Below are positions 14,573 to 20,207 of a stretch of 20,207 nucleotides of DNA, one piece after another. How positions within the stretch are numbered: position 1 is the first letter of the stretch; every line of letters begins with the position of its first letter. This stretch comes from Clostridiales bacterium UBA1740 (GTDB taxonomy: Bacteria > Bacillota > Clostridia > Oscillospirales > CAG-272): the NCBI GenBank assembly GCA_002315715.1, contig DCHY01000012.1, positions 8,684 to 28,890 on the forward strand. Direction: 5' to 3'. A program made the position numbers and the translations under genes. The notes beneath the pieces were generated by a model. It did not search any database. It was given only the letters and a program-made list of their open reading frames with translations, and was not told the DNA's origin.

Positions 14573-15775
14573 ATGAAAAACGCATTTAGACTTTTGGCGC
14601 TTGTCCTTGTTATTTGTCTTACTTGTTCTCTTATGTCCTGCGATGTGTTGGATAAAGTTTTAGGTAATGATGATGACGGAAATGAGAACAACGCAAACCC
14701 GAACGTCGTCGCACTTGCCGGCGATTACATCCTTGACGGCACCGATTACGGTATGGCTATGCAGTGGTTTATCAAAATCAACGCTGATGAAACCTTCAAA
14801 ATTTCCACCAAAAACGATTATTCCGTTGACAAAGGAAACGGAACGGTAAAAGAATCTGCCGGAACCTATATGTTCCTCTACAGCGATTCCACGGTCGAGA
14901 ATCCCAAGACCGCAACCTTCACCGTTGACAACGGCAACCTCGTCTTTTCCACCGGCATTCCCGTTGGCACTGTAAACTTCAGAAATCAGAACGAAGACAG
15001 CGACGGCACCGTCGTTGTATATCCTGCCGCTAACGTTCCTTCCGTTGTCGGTTCTTTCGCCGGTGAATTGGATAAAGCGTCTAGAATGGGCGGTTCGATT
15101 CACTATGACTTCACGATGGACATTAAAGCCAACGGAACGTATAAGTTTACTTCCTCTTTCGCTATGATGAGCGGAACATATGCATACGTTGAAGAGGGAA
15201 CCGTTAAGACCGCAGGTACGGTTATTACTTTAAAAGCTCTCAAGAAAGTAACTGCCGCGAATATTGAGACCGGCGAATTGACCGCTATTGCAGAAGCAGA
15301 TCAGAAGGAAGTGACTGGTTCCATTGAGAACGGCGTTATTTCCATCGATATGATTACATCGCCTATGATTTCCGATGCCATCGCCATTACATTGCTGGTT
15401 GTACCTTCATATGCAGGTACCTATGTCGGTACTCTTGAGAAGACAACCGGAATGGGCACTGTCAATTATAATGTTTCTCTTGAAATCAAATATAACGGCA
15501 CATATAAATATACGTCCAACTTTACCATGATGAGTGGATCTTACGTTTACGCCGAGGAGGGCACTTGCACCGTGGCAAACGGATACGCCGTTACGCTCAA
15601 AGCTTTGAAAAAAGTCACCGCTGCTAATATGGAGAGCGGTACTCTCACCGATATTGCTGCAGAAAATCAAACTGAAGTAAACGGAACGATTGCTATGGGT
15701 GGTAAGCTTTCTATTTCCATGATGACTTCTCCTATGGCTTCTGCCGCTGATGCGCTTACTCTTGAACAGCAGTAA
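14573..15775 (+). CDS. Lipoprotein with two tandem repeat domains
   Basis: 400 residues. Residues 1-22 are a lipoprotein signal with lipobox LMSC; Cys23 would be lipidated, anchoring it outside the membrane. An Asp/Asn-rich linker (30-45) follows, then a less related module (about 47-150). Two similar domains then occur: residues about 155-276 and 277-398. Shared landmarks at the same offsets are GTYKFTSSFAMMSGTYAYVEEGT with GTYKYTSNFTMMSGSYVYAEEGT-type blocks, LKALKKVTAAN identical in both, and ITSPM versus MTSPM. I recognise no named family; the alternating beta-like pattern suggests lipocalin- or beta-sandwich-like small domains. The function is unknown. It has its own promoter, an AAGGAG ribosome site, and a strong terminator behind it, so it is monocistronic. 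Confidence 0.85.
   Translation: MKNAFRLLALVLVICLTCSLMSCDVLDKVLGNDDDGNENNANPNVVALAGDYILDGTDYGMAMQWFIKINADETFKISTKNDYSVDKGNGTVKESAGTYMFLYSDSTVENPKTATFTVDNGNLVFSTGIPVGTVNFRNQNEDSDGTVVVYPAANVPSVVGSFAGELDKASRMGGSIHYDFTMDIKANGTYKFTSSFAMMSGTYAYVEEGTVKTAGTVITLKALKKVTAANIETGELTAIAEADQKEVTGSIENGVISIDMITSPMISDAIAITLLVVPSYAGTYVGTLEKTTGMGTVNYNVSLEIKYNGTYKYTSNFTMMSGSYVYAEEGTCTVANGYAVTLKALKKVTAANMESGTLTDIAAENQTEVNGTIAMGGKLSISMMTSPMASAADALTLEQQ
15035..15772 (+). repeat. Tandem duplication of a ~122-codon domain inside the lipoprotein gene
   Basis: Copy 1 covers about 15035-15400 and copy 2 about 15401-15772. They start with VPSVVGS and VPSYAGT respectively and stay colinear, with conserved strings such as LKALKKVTAAN at the same position in each. 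DNA identity is visibly lower than protein similarity, so the duplication is old. Confidence 0.8.
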
Positions 15776-15790
15776 TTTCATTTAATGAAT

Positions 15791-15837
15791 AAAAAAACCG
15801 CGAAAGTTGACATAGGTTCAACTTTCGCGGTTTTTTT
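15791..15837. terminator. Bidirectional terminator between the lipoprotein and desulfidase genes
   Basis: A 20-bp perfect hairpin (15791-15810 with 15818-15837, loop CATAGGT) flanked by seven A and seven T. Both converging genes end at its edges, 15 and 5 bases away, so it can stop transcription from either side. Confidence 0.92.
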
Positions 15838-15842
15838 ATTTT

Positions 15843-17111
15843 TTAGTTTTCCAGCATGATTTTGATAATCTCTTTATCGGTTTCTTTCATGCCGTCTTGG
15901 GCAAGACGGGCAACGTTTTTGATGGTGTTTTCAACGCCCCTTTTGACAATGCCGTCGCCGCCGTAAAACTGATTGCCGTTTTTGTACATGATGTAGCCGA
16001 GATAACCGCTCTCGACGGCGGTCGCTATTTTGGCGGCACAACTGGCTTTGGCACCGTCGCAGATGATGCCGGAATCAACGGCAAGGGCATTTACGAGCGT
16101 GTGTGCAACCTCGGTAAATCCGCCGCCTTCCAAATAGGCAATACCGCATCCGGCACCGGCACCGGCGGCAATCACGCCGCAATAGGCGGAGAGCGTGCCG
16201 ATTCCCGTCTTGAGGTGAATCGTCAGAAGGTTGGAAAGGCAAAGTGCGCGTAGCAATTTTTCGTGCGCGGCACCTATCGAGTCGGCATAAACGATGACGG
16301 GAACGGAGGCAGTGATACCTTGGTTTCCGCTGCCGGAATTGATAACGACCGGCATTTCGCAACCGTTCATTCGGGCGTCGCTCGCCGCTGCTGCATAGCC
16401 TTTGATTTTGGCGTCGATTCTGTCCGGATAAGTGTGGGTAAACACCTTTCCGATGTTGGCGCCATAGTCGTTTTGTAAACCTTCCTTGGCAATTGCCATG
16501 TTAAAAGCGATTTGTCGCTCGATTACATCCTTGATATCTTCAATTTTGACGCTGTCGGCAAATGTCACGATATCTTCTACCGAAAGAAGATTTCTGTCGG
16601 CTTTTTTCTCGTCCATCTCGGCGTTTTTTTCCAAGAGGGTTTTGCCGTCTTTTTCGATTTTGACAATGTCGGTATGCTTGTTTTCTATACGGACGAAGGC
16701 GGTGTGATTTTTCGATTGTAAGAATACGCGAATATCGAAAAGTGACGCGTCATCCGGCACTTGAATTTCGAGTGGGAAAGTGCTGTGAAAAACTTTGATT
16801 TTGTCAATATCCTCTTCTTGGATACCGGCGAGAACCTCATACCCGGCGTCGGGATCCCCGGCAACCACTCCGGCGGCAAAAGCAACCGCAATGCTCGACA
16901 GTCCGCCCGTGTGGGGTACTTTTACGCTTTTTGTGTTCTTCATAATATTGCCGCTGACAAAGAGCGTGCCGCTCGTCGGCATTTCGCCGAGGATGGCTCT
17001 CGCTTTCGCCGCACAGTATGCGATGGAAACGGGTTCGGTGCATCCCATGGCGGGGACAAGTTCTTCTTTCAGAATATCTACGTACGCGTCGTATTGTTTT
17101 TCGGATAGCAT
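15843..17111 (-). CDS. UPF0597 family protein, L-cysteine desulfidase-like
   Basis: 422 residues. Members with known activity split L-cysteine into pyruvate, ammonia and sulfide using a 4Fe-4S cluster; the related L-serine ammonia-lyases are the alternative. Features seen: VPAMGCTEP with Cys24, GNIMKNTKSVKVPHTGG, NSGSGNQGI, LLTIHLKTGIGTLSAYCG, GAGCGIAYLEGGG and DGAKASCAAKIA, which bring the expected conserved cysteines. The start MLSEKQYD at 17111 has AAGGAG upstream; a longer frame from 17207 reads through the promoter and is unlikely. The gene is monocistronic between its own promoter and the shared terminator. The sulfide or pyruvate role here is inferred from the family. Confidence 0.88.
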   Translation of the reverse strand: MLSEKQYDAYVDILKEELVPAMGCTEPVSIAYCAAKARAILGEMPTSGTLFVSGNIMKNTKSVKVPHTGGLSSIAVAFAAGVVAGDPDAGYEVLAGIQEEDIDKIKVFHSTFPLEIQVPDDASLFDIRVFLQSKNHTAFVRIENKHTDIVKIEKDGKTLLEKNAEMDEKKADRNLLSVEDIVTFADSVKIEDIKDVIERQIAFNMAIAKEGLQNDYGANIGKVFTHTYPDRIDAKIKGYAAAASDARMNGCEMPVVINSGSGNQGITASVPVIVYADSIGAAHEKLLRALCLSNLLTIHLKTGIGTLSAYCGVIAAGAGAGCGIAYLEGGGFTEVAHTLVNALAVDSGIICDGAKASCAAKIATAVESGYLGYIMYKNGNQFYGGDGIVKRGVENTIKNVARLAQDGMKETDKEIIKIMLEN

Positions 17112-17142
17112 CGCTTTCTCCTTCATCTGACAGTATATTTTC

Positions 17143-17171
17143 ATTATACCCGGTTCGGATGCAAAAAGCAA
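17143..17171 (-). promoter_or_regulatory. Promoter of the UPF0597 gene
   Basis: Minus strand: TTGCTT (17171-17166), 17 bp, TATAAT (17148-17143), 32 bases before the start codon. The -35 is off consensus but the spacing and -10 are perfect. Confidence 0.75.
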
Positions 17172-17186
17172 GTCCCGCATTTTCAT

Positions 17187-17221
17187 AAAAAAAGCCCCGT
17201 CACTCATTTGAGCAACGGGGC
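17187..17221 (-). terminator. Terminator after the serine recombinase remnant
   Basis: Minus strand: GCCCCGT pairs with ACGGGGC around an inner stem CTC/GAG, then seven T. It lies 13 bases after the recombinase stop. Confidence 0.85.
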
Positions 17222-17234
17222 AATTCTTCTTTGC

Positions 17235-18428
17235 TTAAGAATTAAGCTCTCGGATTTTTGATGTTAGCCTGTGCAGTACTCCACATTGAAAGGGATTTTT
17301 ACCTATACTTTCAACTTCCGTGAAGTACTGATTGTGAAAAAAAGTGGGTAATTCACCTTCTTTTTCGTCTATTTCTTGAAAATCAAGATTAAACGTGCTT
17401 CTCCGTCCTTCTAAGGTGCAAAACGTCTGATGATACTCTTCATCATCCAAGGTCAAGAACCAACTGAAATGAATTCCGTCTTCTTCCGGCACAATCGCAG
17501 CAACAAATTCTTCGATTATTTCCGGCGGTACTTTTCCGTCCATAAAGTTCGTTAATTGAGAAAGTCGCTCTTCGACTTTTTTTGCATCAACGATCTTTCT
17601 TGTTTCTATTGTATCATCGTCTTCAGAACTTGTCAACGCTTTTTGTGCCTCCTCGATTTCACTCTCGCACTTTGCTCTCATAGAGATATAATCATCTTTA
17701 CTTATTTCTCCATCGGCTCTCATTTCCAAAAGATTATTTATTCGTTTTTTAGCACGCTCTATCTTAACTTCAAGTCCTGCTTTCTCTTCCTTTGACATAC
17801 TACTTTCGCTTACATAATTTCTATTAAAAGTCTCATAAGCTTCCAAAACGGCAGAGTGTTTATCACTCCAAATACCACTAAAAATTTTACTAGCCATTAT
17901 ATCAAATTTCCAGTCGCATATCATCGGACCGTTACAATATCCTTCTGTACTTAAATTGTTGTCTTCACGAAATTTTCTTGTTCCTTTGTTTATCGCATTG
18001 TAACATCTATATCCATAAGACCAATTTCCGTCTTTATGCTGATGCCATCTATTCTTTCTGAATTTTGAGCCACAAACACATCTCAATTTATGAAGATATG
18101 GATCATCCGTCGGCTTTTTGCCATACGCTTTCGTCGTTCCATCTTCTCGTTTTAAGTGAGCTGATTTCTTCTTTCGCAACTCGTGACAATAATCCCAAAG
18201 TTCTTCTGACACAATAGGTTCAAAATCGCCTTTGATATAAAAGTAAGTATCTTCGTCAAGATTTTTAATTCGCTTCTGATCAAGATAATTATTGCAAAAA
18301 GACTTCAAGTAACATTTATAACCTTTATATGTAGCGTTCTTAAGAATACGACCTACTTTACAACATTCCCAATGAACATTTCCGGCACCATCTTTTCTCC
18401 CAAGCCTAAGCTTCGTTACCGCCGTAAA
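17235..18428 (-). pseudogene. Large serine recombinase, C-terminal fragment lacking the catalytic domain
   Basis: The open frame runs from an in-frame TAA at 18429-18431 to TAA at 17235-17237. It begins within the recombinase (DNA-binding) domain (LGRKDGAGNVHW ... VGRILKNATYKGYK), continues with a zinc-ribbon (LRCVCGSKFRKN, YRCYN, GYCNGPMICD), and ends with a long charged coiled-coil of about 55 residues and a C-terminal tail. This is the layout of large serine integrases of transposons and phages. The N-terminal resolvase domain with the catalytic serine is absent. The frame overlaps the end of the ArdC-like fragment, and no good start codon or ribosome site serves it (TTG at 18308 is only a candidate), so it is most likely a broken gene. 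Confidence 0.85.
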
Positions 18429-19002
18429 TTATCTTCGCTTCGTTTGTGTTCCAATAGTCCAAAATATTTTCTGCCCTTTCCACCACTGAATTAGGATCAA
18501 TAACGTGCGTTTCCTTTGCAGGAATACCGTCGATAATATCACCATTAAATACACGGTAATACTTTCTGATCGGATACACGTTCTTGTCCATATATTCTTG
18601 CCTTTCATTGGGTGTCATACCGTCAAGAACAGAACTGTCAAAACGACTTTTCGTTTCTTTATCACGAAGTTCAAAAAACTCTACCGATACGCCATTGCCT
18701 TTTCCGAGTGATTTTCCTTCTTCGTCGGTCTTAAACTTCCAGTTGTTGTCTTCTATCTGCTTGAAAGTCGCCCAACGATTATCTTTATATCCACTCATCA
18801 TCGCCACAAGCGTCAAATAGAAATTGTTTACTCCGTGATACTTTTTGCCGGTTACGGCAGATTCGGGAACTCCCGAACCTACCCAACCTTGAGTCCAAAG
18901 TCCGTTACTTGTTTCAAGGTTTTTTATAACTTGATCAACAAGTGCTTTCCTTTGCGGTGTAAGCCTTTCATACGCTTTATTCGTTTCCGTCGTTTCGTTC
19001 AA
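18406..19002 (-). pseudogene. ArdC-like antirestriction protein, N-terminal half only
   Basis: 198 residues matching the N-terminal DUF1738 domain of ArdC/conjugative-element proteins: LWTQGW, GKKYHGVNNFYL, NRWATFKQIED, then GKGNGVSVEFF, ending ENILDYWNTNEAKIIYGGNEA. In full-length relatives a zincin-like metallopeptidase domain with HExxH follows directly after this point; here TAG follows instead, and the sequence beyond is recombinase. Full ArdC proteins bind single-stranded DNA and protect incoming DNA from restriction. TTG at 19002 serves as start, with AGGAGGTGAAGG upstream, and it overlaps the small ORF at 18977-19132. It is truncated and probably not functional. Confidence 0.82.
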
Positions 19003-19132
19003 AGTTTACCTTCACCTCCTCTTCCATAATCGGTTCGCCAAAGTCAAACCCATCGTCGTCCATATCTATAAGGTCAAGCAAATCGTAATCTTTGGGAACT
19101 ACTATTTCGGGGGTATCTCTTTGTTTTTTCAT
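18977..19132 (-). CDS. Small acidic protein overlapping the ArdC-like start
   Basis: 51 residues, ATG at 19132 with GGAGG 5 bases upstream, stop TAA at 18979-18977. The sequence is strongly acidic in the middle (LLDLIDMDDDGFDFGEPIME) with a KKQR start. Its last 26 bases overlap the ArdC-like start, suggesting coupled translation. I do not recognise the family. Such small ORFs are common just before ArdC-type genes in conjugative elements. Confidence 0.6.
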   Translation of the reverse strand: MKKQRDTPEIVVPKDYDLLDLIDMDDDGFDFGEPIMEEEVKVNFERNDGNE

Positions 19133-19177
19133 ATTTTCCTCCAAAAAATAAATTTTGCTGTAATAACTTAAATGTTA

Positions 19178-19206
19178 TTGACATATAATAATTTATGTGT
19201 TATAAT
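19178..19206 (+). promoter_or_regulatory. Consensus sigma-A promoter of the DUF4160/DUF2442-HTH cassette
   Basis: TTGACA (19178-19183), 17 bp, TATAAT (19201-19206): perfect in both hexamers and spacing, with a TGT extended -10. It lies 33 bases before the first start codon. Confidence 0.92.
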
Positions 19207-19215
19207 TTAGACACA
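19196..19215 (+). promoter_or_regulatory. Candidate operator dyad over the -10 box
   Basis: TGTGT (19196-19200) and ACACA (19211-19215) form a dyad with 10 bases between the arms, covering the -10 hexamer. A repressor there would block RNA polymerase. A second dyad, AATAAC/GTTATT at 19162-19167/19174-19179, sits just upstream of the -35 and touches it. Binding by the neighbouring HTH protein is inference. Confidence 0.45.
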
Positions 19216-19239
19216 ATAAAAATAAAAGGAGTTTACCAA

Positions 19240-19494
19240 ATGCCAGTAATTTCAAGATTTTACGGAATGATTGTAAAAATGTATTTCCTTGCTTCCGAAC
19301 ACAACCCTCCGCATATCCATATCGTTTACGGAGAATATCTCGGTGTAATCGACATTAAGACGTTAAAAATGATTCAAGGCGATTTGCCCGACAAGGCTCT
19401 TAAAATCGCATTAGAGTGGACCACTTTACACCAAGCTGAACTGTTAAAAATGTGGGAGACGCAAGATATACAACAACTTCCGCCAATCGACTAA
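19240..19494 (+). CDS. DUF4160 family protein (toxin-like partner)
   Basis: 84 residues, matching the DUF4160 family (PF13711 by recall): PVISRFYG, EHNPPHIHIVYGEY, IDIKTLKMIQGDLP, LEWTTLHQAELLKMW. The family is usually encoded just before a DUF2442 gene, and the pair is regarded as a predicted type II toxin-antitoxin module; biochemical activity is not established. ATG 19240 has AAAGGAG upstream; the reading from 19195 overlaps the promoter and is unlikely. 19 bases separate it from the next gene, so they form one operon. Confidence 0.85.
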   Translation: MPVISRFYGMIVKMYFLASEHNPPHIHIVYGEYLGVIDIKTLKMIQGDLPDKALKIALEWTTLHQAELLKMWETQDIQQLPPID

Positions 19495-19513
19495 TCAATT
19501 TGGGGGTGTTAGT

Positions 19514-19981
19514 ATGTTTGTAAAAATCACGTCTGTTGCCGCTTTACCCGATTATGTTTTACTTGTCGGGTTTAACGACGAAACTTTTAAACAATTCGAT
19601 ATAAAACCGCTTATCGAAAAATACGAACCGTTCAAAGCACTTGTTAACATCAAAGGTCTTTACGAACAGGTTAAAATAGATATGGGCGGTTATGGTCTTA
19701 TCTGGAACGATGAACTCGATTTGTCTGCCGACGGACTATACGAGCAAGGTGTACCTTGCAATCCACCGGAAGACATAGATAAGTTCAGAAAGCAACTTAT
19801 TGAAGAATTAGTAAGTGCAAGAAAGAAAGCAAAACTTTCTCAAAAGCAATTAGAAATCCTATCTGGTATTGCTCAACCTTGCATCGCAAGAACAGAAACA
19901 GGTATTACTGATCCAAAACTCACTACTCTTCTTAAAATGCTTGAACCTCTTGGTCTTACCCTTTCAATTACCAACATTTAA
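19514..19981 (+). CDS. DUF2442 - XRE helix-turn-helix fusion (antitoxin-like)
   Basis: 155 residues. Residues about 1-82 match DUF2442 (TSVAALPDYVLLVGFND, FDIKPLIEKY, GLIWNDELDLSADGLYEQG). Residues about 95-155 are a Cro/CI-type helix-turn-helix (ARKKAKLSQKQLEILSGIAQ, then RTETGITDPKLTTLLKML). The DUF2442 domain is the partner of DUF4160 and the HTH suggests autoregulation of the operon, as in many antitoxins. Ribosome site GGGGGTG lies upstream of ATG 19514. Confidence 0.87.
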   Translation: MFVKITSVAALPDYVLLVGFNDETFKQFDIKPLIEKYEPFKALVNIKGLYEQVKIDMGGYGLIWNDELDLSADGLYEQGVPCNPPEDIDKFRKQLIEELVSARKKAKLSQKQLEILSGIAQPCIARTETGITDPKLTTLLKMLEPLGLTLSITNI

Positions 19982-19987
19982 TATTCG

Positions 19988-20029
19988 GCACGGCTAATAC
20001 GGCTCACGTATCAGCCGTGCTTTTCTTTT
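19988..20029 (+). terminator. Terminator after the DUF2442-HTH gene
   Basis: GCACGGCT (19988-19995) pairs with AGCCGTGC (20013-20020), with an inner ATACG/CGTAT stem, followed by TTTTCTTTT. It starts 7 bases after the stop and may also serve the converging ORF at the right edge. Confidence 0.85.
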
Positions 20030-20033
20030 ACCT

Positions 20034-20207
20034 TTATTTACTGTTGCCGGAATTATTGCTCGACGGCTTATTGTTTACCGGAACACTCGTCTCTTTGGGT
20101 TGAAATCGGTTCGCCGTGTCCTTAATGGCTTTAATAGCCGTGCCTTCGTAATAATCGGCAGATTTATCGGAACGATACAAACCGCTTGTCGCAAAAATAC
20201 GAAGCAT
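20034..20207 (-). CDS. Unrecognised ORF cut by the right edge
   Basis: An open frame of 57 codons runs from the last base of the window (which happens to be an ATG) to TAA at 20036-20034. It reads MLRIFATSGLYRSDKSADYY ... and ends in a Ser/Asn/Pro-rich tail (PVNNKPSSNNSGNSK). This looks like the C-terminus of a longer protein, so the ATG may be internal. No family is recognised. Its direction is towards the decayed mobile element. Confidence 0.5.
   Translation of the reverse strand: MLRIFATSGLYRSDKSADYYEGTAIKAIKDTANRFQPKETSVPVNNKPSSNNSGNSK

Overview
The window reads as chromosomal DNA of a low-to-moderate G+C anaerobic Firmicute (Clostridia-like, probably an uncultured gut or rumen lineage). 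The grounds are near-consensus sigma-A promoters, strong AGGAG ribosome sites, Gram-positive lipoproteins without outer-membrane genes, a LysM-CAP secreted protein, a UPF0597-type Fe-S desulfidase and a 'GGGtGRT'-type protein tail. The taxon is an inference. Bases 1 to about 17,200 look like core chromosome. From about 17,200 to the end the sequence is visibly more A+T rich and carries mobile-element genes.

Layout. 1-2090 (plus strand): tail of a GGGtGRT-family protein, a secreted LysM-CAP protein, tRNA-Arg(CCT), and an AraC-type regulator fused to a GyrI-like effector domain. 2100-7620 (minus strand): a very tightly packed shikimate operon from a near-perfect promoter, in the order aroB, aroA, aroC, chorismate mutase, an aroE-aroK fusion, aroQ. 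Together these run from DAHP to chorismate and on to prephenate. The first enzyme of the pathway, DAHP synthase, is not intact here. A short broken reading frame 2 nt after aroQ resembles the N-terminus of that enzyme and may be its remnant. 7621-14402 (minus strand): a conserved gene of uncertain function, then a lipid-anchored peptide-binding protein and OppB, OppC, OppD and OppF, forming an oligopeptide importer. A strong terminator hairpin sits between the first gene and the binding protein. 14486-15837 (plus strand): a lipoprotein with two tandem domains of about 122 residues, from its own promoter. 15843-17171 (minus strand): a UPF0597/L-cysteine desulfidase-like gene.

17,187-20,207: a decayed mobile element. 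A large serine recombinase lacking its catalytic N-terminus and an ArdC-like antirestriction protein lacking its peptidase half are joined at one point, as expected from a single deletion. Beside them are a small acidic ORF overlapping the ArdC start, an intact DUF4160 / DUF2442-HTH pair (toxin-antitoxin-like, with a consensus promoter and a dyad over the -10 box), and an ORF running off the right edge.

No CRISPR array, insertion sequence with inverted ends, rRNA or obviously new multi-gene system was found. The best leads are the fused mobile-element junction, the DUF4160/DUF2442-HTH cassette with its candidate operator, the possible DAHP-synthase remnant, the in-frame internal start in the AraC-type regulator, the alanine at the glyphosate-critical site of AroA, and the duplicated-domain lipoprotein.
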